A stretch of DNA of 5,133 nucleotides, taken from Oscillospiraceae bacterium. Lineage in GTDB: Bacteria > Bacillota > Clostridia > Oscillospirales > Ruminococcaceae. The translations under genes and the position numbers were made by a program. Below the pieces are notes generated by a model. That model worked only from the letters and a program-made list of their open reading frames with translations. It ran no database searches and was not told the origin of the DNA. Below, piece after piece: positions 1-4,992 of the stretch. The first letter of the stretch is position 1. Each line of letters opens with the position of its first letter. The DNA lies in NCBI GenBank assembly GCA_017451665.1, contig JAFTNX010000127.1:1-5133 (forward strand), read 5' to 3'.

Positions 1-1083
1 AGTGCCAAGGTAGCTTGCGTGGCAGTTATGGGCTTTGCGGCGTTTATGATAGGTACTGCTGTTATGCAGAACGGCACAGTTAAATCAGGAACAGACGAAG
101 ATAAAAACACTTCTGTTTCACAGGTAACAAAGGAAAACGAGACGGAGAAGGGAAACAGTTCTGATAAGGTGCATACAGAAATAGAAACATATTACGCACC
201 TATAAGAATTCCAGACTCTTATAAAATAAAAAGAGCAGCCTCAGCAGCGCAGAAGTTCTTTTATTGGTGTGAATACAAAAGCGACACTCAGACAATATTC
301 TTCACTCAGTATCTTAAACAGAACTTTTCACCAGCTCTTTTAGGCAACAATGTAATTTCAGAGATAAGTGATAGAGGTATTACCTATACTGTTGCGAATA
401 TTTCCGACGTAAGAGTAAGAAGTTTCGTCTGGGAAGTAGACGGCTATGTTCTTAAACTAGACATACCAATGTCATATTCCATAGAGGAAGCTCTTGTAAT
501 GTGCAGGTCGGTGGAAGCAACAGATAATGTCAAGTTTGCAGAGGTTATCGGTGTTAATTCTAAAGACATTGAAACAAGAGTTTATGATGACAGGCATACA
601 CAAATCTACTATGAGGAATACTTAATGCAGACTATTCCTGAAATTGAGGAATTCTATTGTCTGACAGCAGTACCTGATGGTTATGAACTTATTATGCATT
701 CACCTGAAAGCGAAAAAATTGACACCTTCTACACCTATAAGAAGAGCGTTAACGAACAGGTATATTTCTCACAATATTTAAAACAGAACTATCAATTCTT
801 AACCAGCGAAGAAATTGTTGAGTTTACTTGTCTTGAAGATTATGAACCTAATCGTGAGAAATACAATGCTAACCTTTATGCATTTCTATATAAACTACAC
901 GATACAGAAAGAACATATACTATATTTGAAGCTAAAAAATATAATCAACGCATTTATATCTGGTATGATGATTACTATGTTTTCCACTTGCAAGTTCCAT
1001 ACAACTTCACTATGGAAGAAGGCCTTGAAGTTTGTAGGTCAGTCAAAGCTGTAAGCCCAGAGGATATGGTTTATACACAGTAA
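1..1083 (+). CDS. Membrane-anchored protein with two DUF4367-like domains (5' end outside window)
   Basis: The frame is open from base 1, so the gene starts upstream and the GTG at 19 is probably not its start. Counting codons from base 1, residues 1 to about 24 are hydrophobic (VACVAVMGFAAFMIGTAV) and look like a membrane segment, followed by a polar linker (about 25-62). Two related domains follow, about 64-173 and 218-351. They share a P-D-[SG]-Y start, IFFTQYLKQNF versus VYFSQYLKQNY in the middle, and an ending W-x(2)-D-x-Y-V-x(2)-L-x-[IV]-P then EEALVMCRSVEA versus EEGLEVCRSVKA. That ending resembles DUF4367, a family often found as the extracytoplasmic part of anti-sigma-like membrane proteins in Clostridia. 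The orientation would put both domains outside the cell if the missing N-terminus is cytoplasmic. An anti-sigma role is inference from the family, since neither a zinc-finger domain nor a sigma factor gene lies in view. A terminator follows directly. Confidence 0.85.
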   Translation, partial: SAKVACVAVMGFAAFMIGTAVMQNGTVKSGTDEDKNTSVSQVTKENETEKGNSSDKVHTEIETYYAPIRIPDSYKIKRAASAAQKFFYWCEYKSDTQTIFFTQYLKQNFSPALLGNNVISEISDRGITYTVANISDVRVRSFVWEVDGYVLKLDIPMSYSIEEALVMCRSVEATDNVKFAEVIGVNSKDIETRVYDDRHTQIYYEEYLMQTIPEIEEFYCLTAVPDGYELIMHSPESEKIDTFYTYKKSVNEQVYFSQYLKQNYQFLTSEEIVEFTCLEDYEPNREKYNANLYAFLYKLHDTERTYTIFEAKKYNQRIYIWYDDYYVFHLQVPYNFTMEEGLEVCRSVKAVSPEDMVYTQ

Positions 1084-1096
1084 CCCCCTCCCTTTC

Positions 1097-1125
1097 AAAA
1101 GACACCCTTAAGGGTGTCTTTTTTT
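1097..1125 (+). terminator. Rho-independent terminator of the DUF4367 gene
   Basis: A perfect GACACCC / GGGTGTC stem with loop TTAA is preceded by AAAA and followed by a run of seven T. It begins 13 bases after the stop codon. The A-run and T-run would let it act in both directions, but only the upstream plus-strand gene is near. Confidence 0.93.
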
Positions 1126-1166
1126 ATGCACTACGAAATTTCAGTTATTCAGAAATACTTAATAAC
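1119..1166 (+). repeat. Imperfect direct repeat, left copy
   Basis: Starting at the terminator T-run, this stretch matches 3081-3129 in the same orientation. By hand alignment 42 of 49 columns are identical with one gap. The best-kept blocks are the T-run plus ATGCAC, GAAATTTCAG, and AGAAAT-N-CTTAATAAC. Both copies directly follow a terminator hairpin whose stem sequence differs but whose size (7 bp) and TTAN loop are kept. The function is unknown; it could be an intergenic repeat family or a duplicated insertion site. Confidence 0.65.
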
Positions 1167-1199
1167 CATATTTTATCTGATGAATAAGACTATGTAAAC

Positions 1200-1215
1200 G
1201 TGTCGCAGGACACAT
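1200..1215. repeat. Palindromic motif, left copy (TGTCGC-NN-GACACAT)
   Basis: GTGTC and GACAC form a 5-bp stem around GCAG. The same motif recurs at 2256-2271, where 13 of 15 bases from TGTCGC to GACACAT agree and the palindrome is perfect. The two copies bracket the VapD operon. It could be a protein-binding site, an RNA hairpin or a small interspersed repeat; the sequence does not decide between these. Confidence 0.5.
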
Positions 1216-1216
1216 C

Positions 1217-1246
1217 AATCACCTACCATACGGTGGGTGATTTTTT
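1217..1246 (+). terminator. Orphan intrinsic terminator
   Basis: ATCACCTACC (1218-1227) pairs with GGTGGGTGAT (1232-1241) around the loop ATAC, with one T-G wobble and an added A-T pair outside, then a run of six T (1241-1246). It lies about 120 bases after the DUF4367 terminator with no coding frame between them. It may be a back-up terminator or the end of a short untranslated transcript that includes the hairpin at 1200-1213. Confidence 0.75.
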
Positions 1247-1260
1247 ATTGCTAAAAAGTA

Positions 1261-1288
1261 ACTGATACGTCAAAATTGACGTATCAGT
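1261..1288. repeat. Perfect inverted repeat with 13-bp arms
   Basis: ACTGATACGTCAA (1261-1273) and TTGACGTATCAGT (1276-1288) are exact reverse complements separated by AA. No T-run follows on the plus strand. On the minus strand the arm is followed by TACTTTTT, so a weak minus-strand terminator is possible, but no minus-strand gene is visible to need it. A dimeric-regulator binding site is an alternative. It lies about 130 bases upstream of the -35 box at 1417. Confidence 0.7.
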
Positions 1289-1307
1289 CCAGACAAACGG
1301 ACACCTG

Positions 1308-1324
1308 ATGTGATATACTCACAT
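1308..1324. promoter_or_regulatory. Dyad ATGTGA-N5-TCACAT, possible regulator site
   Basis: Six-base arms are exact reverse complements around TATAC. The half-sites recall Crp/Fnr-family sites (TGTGA-N6-TCACA), but the spacer is one base short of the usual length and no such regulator is in the window. It lies about 93 bases upstream of the -35 box. Only the symmetry is seen; a regulatory role is inference. Confidence 0.3.
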
Positions 1325-1416
1325 TGAAGAATTTATTTTTTGTTGTGTCGTCACTTCTCTTTTTTGAATTTCACCTGTTTCACGCACAATAAATATTTTA
1401 ACTAATTAAAAATTTG

Positions 1417-1445
1417 TTGACATTTGAAAAAATGTATGATATAAT
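1417..1445 (+). promoter_or_regulatory. Consensus sigma-A promoter of the VapD operon
   Basis: The -35 box TTGACA (1417-1422) and -10 box TATAAT (1440-1445) are both perfect, spaced by 17 bases, with an extended -10 TGA at 1437-1439. Transcription should start near 1452, giving a leader of about 37 bases before the ATG at 1489. A promoter this strong in front of a small putative toxin operon would be expected to be repressed, which fits the dyad lying within it. Confidence 0.92.
1420..1435. promoter_or_regulatory. Operator-like inverted repeat inside the promoter
   Basis: ACATTT (1420-1425) and AAATGT (1430-1435) are exact reverse complements around GAAA. They overlap the last three bases of the -35 box and fill most of the spacer up to the extended -10. 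A protein bound here would block RNA polymerase. Autoregulation by the operon's own product, as in many toxin-antitoxin loci, is inference; A/T-rich spacers give short dyads by chance. Confidence 0.4.
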
Positions 1446-1477
1446 GTAAGCGAAGAAGAATAACCATTTAACCTAAA

Positions 1478-1483
1478 AGGAGG
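1478..1483 (+). promoter_or_regulatory. Ribosome binding site AGGAGG
   Basis: A full AGGAGG lies five bases before the ATG at 1489 and fixes the start of the first gene of the operon. It is stronger than the site of the second gene, so the first protein may be made in excess, as expected for an antitoxin. Confidence 0.9.
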
Positions 1484-1488
1484 AAATT

Positions 1489-1824
1489 ATGGATAAGAAA
1501 TACTACTACAAAGTGGAAATTGAAATAGACGAAGAAAAGGTTATTGCAGACCACAAGTACAGCCTTGAAAAAATGTATAACGCTATTATAAAGTTGTTTG
1601 CACGTTTTGGCGTACCTGACTTTACAAAAAACGAAAACACTTTAATCTTTTATGATAATATATCAGATGACCCATATCGCACTGGTTGTCCTTGTGTTGA
1701 CTTGGCTGAAACAGAGTGGGCAAAACCATATCTCAAAAAGCTGTACTGTTACGACAATACAGAAGATGAGGAATATTGTGATGATGTGATTAGTGCAGTT
1801 GCGAATTACAAGGTTATTGTTTAG
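1489..1824 (+). CDS. Unrecognised acidic 111-residue protein; candidate VapD partner/antitoxin
   Basis: I do not recognise a named family. The protein is small, soluble and acidic, with no signal peptide or membrane segment. The pattern suggests an alpha/beta fold: a likely strand at residues 5-13 (YYYKVEIEI), a likely helix at 25-40 (SLEKMYNAIIKLFARF), a likely strand at 51-55 (TLIFY), a Cys pair in GCPC (67-69), then an acidic stretch TEDEEY (91-96) and a last strand at the C-terminus (YKVIV). This strand-helix-strand start recalls ferredoxin-like folds such as that of its neighbour, but that is impression only. The start is fixed by AGGAGG at 1478-1483. It is first in the operon and is followed after eight bases by the VapD-like gene, whose ribosome site overlaps this stop codon. 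That layout suggests the antitoxin of a VapD-type pair, an inference from order and size with no DNA-binding motif seen. Confidence 0.85.
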   Translation: MDKKYYYKVEIEIDEEKVIADHKYSLEKMYNAIIKLFARFGVPDFTKNENTLIFYDNISDDPYRTGCPCVDLAETEWAKPYLKKLYCYDNTEDEEYCDDVISAVANYKVIV

Positions 1825-1828
1825 GTGG
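1823..1828 (+). promoter_or_regulatory. Ribosome binding site AGGTGG overlapping the upstream stop
   Basis: AGGTGG lies four bases before the ATG at 1833 and shares its first bases with the TAG stop (1822-1824) of the upstream gene. This implies translational coupling, so the second protein is made mainly when the first is translated. Confidence 0.75.
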
Positions 1829-1832
1829 TAAA

Positions 1833-2237
1833 ATGGAAAGAAAAGTGATAAAAGCCATAAACTTTGACCTTGACACAAATGCTTTGAAGGAACATTACAC
1901 AAAATCTACTGGCAAGCCATATAACAATGCCTACTACGAAATCAAATCATTTATGGTAAAAAACGGATTTGAGCATAGACAAGGGTCAGGATACGTTTCC
2001 AACGAAAAAGTAACATCATTAGACATATCTAAACTTACGCGTGAAATATCACATAAATTCGATTGGCTACATAAATGCGTTACACGTTTTGACGTTACAG
2101 ATGTTAAAAAGCAATACGACATGATTAACAAAATCAAAGAGTTTTCTACACCTGAATCATTAGCGACTAACGAAATTGAAATTGACAACGATATTCTCGA
2201 CCTCACCGATGAGGACGAGCTGGGACTGTCAAGATAG
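1833..2237 (+). CDS. VapD-like endoribonuclease (Cas2-related fold), candidate toxin
   Basis: Residues 1-91 match the pattern of the VapD family: a first strand ending in Asp (KAINFDLD, with D12 at the Cas2/VapD acidic position), a helix beginning at about 30 (YNNAYYEIKSFMVKNG), the hallmark GFEHRQGSGYVS (45-56; compare GFERVQGSVYVT in classical VapD), a second helix, and a closing strand TRFDVTDV (84-91). VapD proteins are small single-strand-RNA endonucleases with a Cas2-like ferredoxin fold, and some act as toxins paired with a small antitoxin. Typical members have about 90-95 residues. This one has 134, with a C-terminal tail (about 92-134) ending in an acidic segment (NEIEIDNDILDLTDEDELG). 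The tail is unusual and might bind the partner or mask the active site; that is inference. It is coupled to the upstream gene. The fold call is firm, while the toxin role is by family and context only. Confidence 0.85.
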   Translation: MERKVIKAINFDLDTNALKEHYTKSTGKPYNNAYYEIKSFMVKNGFEHRQGSGYVSNEKVTSLDISKLTREISHKFDWLHKCVTRFDVTDVKKQYDMINKIKEFSTPESLATNEIEIDNDILDLTDEDELGLSR

Positions 2238-2251
2238 TCCGTCAGAAGAAA

Positions 2252-2273
2252 AAATGTGTCGCGCGACACATTT
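2252..2273. repeat. Perfect 22-nt palindrome containing the right copy of TGTCGC-NN-GACACAT
   Basis: AAATGTGTCGC is followed at once by its reverse complement. It starts 14 bases after the stop codon of the VapD-like gene. Only TTT follows, then mixed sequence, so it is a poor intrinsic terminator. It shares 13 of 15 bases with 1201-1215 upstream of the operon. It could be a cruciform or binding site, a 3'-end RNA hairpin that stabilises the operon mRNA, or a mobile palindromic repeat. Confidence 0.65.
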
Positions 2274-2522
2274 ACTACATCAAACAGTTTAACAGAGCCT
2301 ACCAAAACCACCACAGTAGGCACAACAACAACCAAGAAGCCTACAACAGTAACTACTAAAAAGGCTACTACCACAACAAAGAAGCCTACGGTAACTACCA
2401 CAACCACTAAAAAGGCTACAACCACCACTACAACCAAGAAGAAAACCACAACGACAACAACCACAGCCAAGAAACAGGAAATCACCACAACAAACCTTTC
2501 TATGTTTGTGAAAATTTTATAA
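2256..2522 (+). CDS. Thr/Lys-rich low-complexity frame, doubtful gene (88 residues)
   Basis: An open frame starts with GTG inside the 22-nt palindrome and has no convincing ribosome site, only a purine-rich AGAAGAAAAA upstream. Residues 16-79 contain 38 Thr and 14 Lys as T-runs broken by KKP, KKA and KKK. Such tracts are linkers between domains of exported wall or cellulosome-type proteins in Ruminococcus and relatives. Here there is no signal peptide and no domain on either side in this frame. All four Thr codons are used, which argues that the tract was once under selection as protein. The frame is the same as that of the VapD-like gene, separated from it by one TAG (2235-2237), and its last residues (LSMFVKIL) come from out-of-frame reading of the HipA remnant. 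I regard it as a displaced linker fragment rather than a working gene. Confidence 0.3.
   Translation: MSRDTFTTSNSLTEPTKTTTVGTTTTKKPTTVTTKKATTTTKKPTVTTTTTKKATTTTTTKKKTTTTTTTAKKQEITTTNLSMFVKIL
2301..2492 (+). repeat. Degenerate Thr/Lys-coding tandem repeat
   Basis: This tract is built from ACN codons with AAGAAGCCT or AAAAAGGCT inserts about every 15-25 bases. Two longer units can be aligned, about 2331-2372 and 2376-2424, each reading KKP-T/V-run-KKA. It ends where HipA-like homology begins. Because it is purine/pyrimidine-skewed and repetitive, it gives a long spurious valine-rich frame on the minus strand. Confidence 0.8.
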
Positions 2523-3049
2523 CTCCAGAAACAGAACTTGTCACTGCTTATTCTCTTTTAAAAAGCTATGGGAAATATGACTCACACAACAAATATGAGT
2601 CTTTCATAAAAGCTTGTGAAGAAAATAAAATACCTGCTGTTGAGAATTTCTGTGACGAGATGATTGTACTTGATTACATCATCGGAAATCACGACAGACA
2701 TTTCAGAAACTTCGGCGTCATAAGAAATGTTGAAACATTAGAATATGTTGGCTTTGCACCGATTTTTGATACAGGGGCAAGTCTCAGATACTATACACCT
2801 CACTGTGAAATAGACCTTTATGAGGATTTGAAGTCAGTGCCATTCAAAGCTTTTCACAGCGAACAGATTAAACTCGTAAAAAATCCTGTGCGTTTTGAAT
2901 TAAGTAAGCTGAAACACATACCTGAATATGCAAAAGATGTTTTTAGCACAGGTAATATTTTAAAAAAACAACGTGCAGACGTTCTTGCAAAAGTTTTAGA
3001 GGCACGTATAGCTATGCTTGATAAAGCTTTGTGCAGAGGCTACCATTAA
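2489..3049 (+). pseudogene. C-terminal half of a HipA-like kinase, N-terminal half missing
   Basis: Translating from 2489 gives NKPFYVCENF, ITPETELVTAY, and then the HipA C-lobe core: IIGNHDRHFRNFG, with likely catalytic Asp at 2693-2695 and metal-binding Asn at 2708-2710, and PIFDTGASL, with metal-binding Asp at 2768-2770. HipA-like proteins are Ser/Thr kinases of toxin-antitoxin and related systems. Members with this C-terminal half are usually well over 300 residues and begin with an ATP-binding N-lobe. Only 186 residues remain, and the sequence upstream is the Thr/Lys tract. This frame is closed by a TAA at 2408-2410, and between there and 2659 it has no ATG, GTG or TTG. The first ATG (2660) has no ribosome site and starts inside the domain. 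Active-site residues are intact but the nucleotide-binding half is gone, so it is most likely a remnant of deletion or recombination. Confidence 0.85.
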
Positions 3050-3063
3050 ATAAATTACTAATG

Positions 3064-3087
3064 ACCACGCTTATGCGTGGTTTTTTT
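3064..3087 (+). terminator. Rho-independent terminator after the HipA-like remnant
   Basis: ACCACGC (3064-3070) pairs perfectly with GCGTGGT (3075-3081) around the loop TTAT, followed by seven T. It starts 14 bases after the stop codon, as expected for the original kinase gene's own terminator. Confidence 0.92.
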
Positions 3088-3129
3088 ATGCACAACTGAA
3101 ATTTCAGCTAGATAGAAATCCTTAATAAC
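3081..3129 (+). repeat. Imperfect direct repeat, right copy
   Basis: This is the second copy of the element at 1119-1166, same orientation, 1962 bases away. It contains a perfect 12-base palindrome CTGAAATTTCAG (3096-3107), of which the left copy keeps GAAATTTCAG. Similarity fades after CTTAATAAC. Confidence 0.65.
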
Positions 3130-3221
3130 TGGATTTTGATATAATAAATACAGCTATAAGTTTATGAGATTATTTTCAGTCTGTCCGACCTCCTATACTA
3201 TAATTCACAACTTATTGCAAT

Positions 3222-3250
3222 AAAAAACCTCCGATGCGATTGCATCAGAG
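3222..3250 (-). terminator. Intrinsic terminator of the two-component operon
   Basis: Read on the minus strand, CTCTGATGC pairs with GCATCGGAG around the loop AATC (one T-G wobble), then G and six T. It lies about 84 bases after the kinase stop codon. The bases between (3251-3333) hold nothing I recognise, nor does 3130-3221 apart from isolated AT-rich -10-like strings. Confidence 0.85.
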
Positions 3251-3333
3251 ATTAGCTGTCTGTCTTATACAAAACAGATGACTTTATTTTTTTGCGAATG
3301 TGTGTAAGCAGAAGTCACTTTTCCTACTTGAAT

Positions 3334-4992
3334 TTATTCGCTCTTCGGGAAAATCACCGTAATAGCAGTACCTTTGTTTTCTTCGCTCACAATTGAAATT
3401 TTACCGCCGTGATACTGAACAGCGTGCTTTACAATAGAAAGTCCTAAACCCGTTCCACCTGATTTTTTTGAATGGCTCTTATCCACACGATAAAAGCGTT
3501 CAAAAATTCTTGCGTGGTGTTCTGGGGCAATGCCTATCCCGTTATCGGAAACTGTAAGCGTTACTTCCTTTTCAGTTTCTGAAATACCTACCTCAACCTT
3601 TCCACCATCAGGAGTATACTTGATACTGTTGTCGCAAAGGTTGTAAATAACCTCAAAAATCAGATGATTTACTCCGGAAATATTTCCACTGTCACCTGAC
3701 ACAAGAAGCTCAATATCCTTTTTATCTGCACTGTCATGGAGAACGCCACAGACTTCTCTTGCTATTTCATAAATCGATACATTTTCTTTCTGAAGCTCTG
3801 TCTGTTCGTCAAGCTGTGAAAGTCTGATAATATCATCAACAAGCGTTACGAGCCGTGTTGCTTCTTCACGGATATGGGCTACAAAGCGAGGCATATCCTC
3901 CTGCTTTACAATTCCGTTTTCAATAAGCTCTGCACTGCCCATAATAGTCTGAAGTGGAGTTTTAAGCTCGTGAGAAACATTTGCTGTAAATTCTCTGCGA
4001 AGTCTTTCTGCGTCAGCCTGCTCTGTTATGTCAATCGCAAGGATTACCACACCCACAGTTTCACCGTTTGTTTCAATACGGCTTATATCAAGCTGAAATT
4101 CCTTTTCATTGAGAATTACACGGATTTCAGCGTGTCCCTCTGTAAGGGACTTTTCAATAGCAGAGATTATTTCATGTCTGCGATTTATTGTAAGAAATTC
4201 GTTGCCAACGCATTTTTCATCTGTTCCAAAAATTTTCATAGCAGAAGAATTTATAGTCAGAATAGTTCTGTTTTTATCAAGGAGAATAAGTCCTTCACGC
4301 ATATTTTTTGTAATAAGCTCAAACTCATCTTTTCTACGGTTAAGCTCTGTCACCTTGCGTTCAATCTTCATATTCTGCTTGTGAATACGACTGAGTAACG
4401 GTGCAATTTCTTCATAGGCATCATTTTCCGTGGGATTGTCAAGGTCAAGCTTGTTGAGTGGCTCGATTATGCGTTTTGACATCTTATGTGCAAGCACTGC
4501 CGAAACAATAACTGCAATTACAATCACAATAATAACAGGATGCAACATTCCCATAAGCAGAATAAATCCGCTTGCACGGTTTACTGAAATACGAAGCACC
4601 GTTCCATCTGAAAGAAGTAACGCCTCATAAAGTGTTTTTTCGGTAAGTGTTGCAGAATAACGTGAACTACTTCCCTTTCCTGTTTTTAAAGCCTCTGATA
4701 TTTCCTCACGATTAATGTGATTATCCATTTCCGATTTGTCAGCCTGCGAGTCAAAAAGCACTGTACCGTCGCTGTCCACCCACGTCAGACGAAAGTTATC
4801 AGATTTCAGATTTTCAAGATACTCTTCACCTGATTGCTCTGTACCCACAGAGGCAATAGAAAGCTCATCCTTAAGCTGATTTATCTGAATATTTGTAAAG
4901 TAATCGTATAAAAAAGTCGTAATTATCCCAAGAGTTGCCAGAAGTACAACAAGCGAGGTGGTAAAAATAGAACGAAAAATCTTACTTGTCAT
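3334..4992 (-). CDS. PhoR-like membrane sensor histidine kinase
   Basis: This is a 552-residue sensor kinase that should autophosphorylate on a histidine and pass the phosphate to the response regulator encoded just upstream. In order: membrane segment 1 (about 9-29), an extracytoplasmic sensor domain (about 30-142), membrane segment 2 (about 143-168), a short HAMP-like/coiled region (about 169-221), a PAS domain (about 222-326), a HisKA dimerisation domain with phosphorylated H341 in VSHELKTP, and a HATPase domain with N-box NLCDN (451-455), G1 DNGIG (483-487), F-box FERFYRVD (497-504) and G2 GGTGLGL (512-518). All catalytic boxes are intact. The ATG at 4992 is chosen because it has a GGAGGT site and overlaps the regulator's end by 11 bases; a TTG at 5034 would add 14 residues but lies deep inside the regulator gene. 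The architecture is that of PhoR and related kinases. A role in phosphate response is possible, but the ligand cannot be read from sequence. Confidence 0.95.
   Translation of the reverse strand: MTSKIFRSIFTTSLVVLLATLGIITTFLYDYFTNIQINQLKDELSIASVGTEQSGEEYLENLKSDNFRLTWVDSDGTVLFDSQADKSEMDNHINREEISEALKTGKGSSSRYSATLTEKTLYEALLLSDGTVLRISVNRASGFILLMGMLHPVIIVIVIAVIVSAVLAHKMSKRIIEPLNKLDLDNPTENDAYEEIAPLLSRIHKQNMKIERKVTELNRRKDEFELITKNMREGLILLDKNRTILTINSSAMKIFGTDEKCVGNEFLTINRRHEIISAIEKSLTEGHAEIRVILNEKEFQLDISRIETNGETVGVVILAIDITEQADAERLRREFTANVSHELKTPLQTIMGSAELIENGIVKQEDMPRFVAHIREEATRLVTLVDDIIRLSQLDEQTELQKENVSIYEIAREVCGVLHDSADKKDIELLVSGDSGNISGVNHLIFEVIYNLCDNSIKYTPDGGKVEVGISETEKEVTLTVSDNGIGIAPEHHARIFERFYRVDKSHSKKSGGTGLGLSIVKHAVQYHGGKISIVSEENKGTAITVIFPKSE

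Noticed and set aside
1833..2237. Cas2 of a CRISPR system
   Set aside because: The fold is related, but the GFEHRQGSGYVS motif is VapD-like and there is no repeat-spacer array or cas1 in the window.
1934..2488. Long minus-strand frame with a valine-rich N-terminal part
   Set aside because: It is the reverse complement of the ACN repeat tract and the VapD-like gene. The poly-valine run has no sense as protein, there is no ribosome site, and the plus-strand VapD reading has clear family motifs.
2301..2492. CRISPR array or type III antitoxin RNA repeats
   Set aside because: The repeats are degenerate triplets coding for Thr and Lys with irregular spacing, not identical units with unique spacers or a fixed RNA repeat length.
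2660..3049. The 129-residue frame from ATG 2660 as an intact small kinase gene
   Set aside because: The HipA homology extends upstream to 2489 in the same frame, the ATG has no ribosome site, and a start there would cut into the C-lobe.
1119..3129. Integron-type gene cassettes with attC-like sites
   Set aside because: The repeats lack recognisable paired R and L boxes (RYYYAAC/GTTRRRY) in inverted order and no integrase is present.
3140..3204. Promoters at TATAAT strings 3140-3145 and 3199-3204
   Set aside because: No acceptable -35 box lies 16-18 bases upstream of either, and they would read into the convergent kinase operon; the region is simply AT-rich.
3874..4630. Plus-strand open frames opposite the histidine kinase
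   Set aside because: They lie fully inside a kinase with all catalytic motifs intact, show no family motifs and have no ribosome sites; they are shadows of the real gene.
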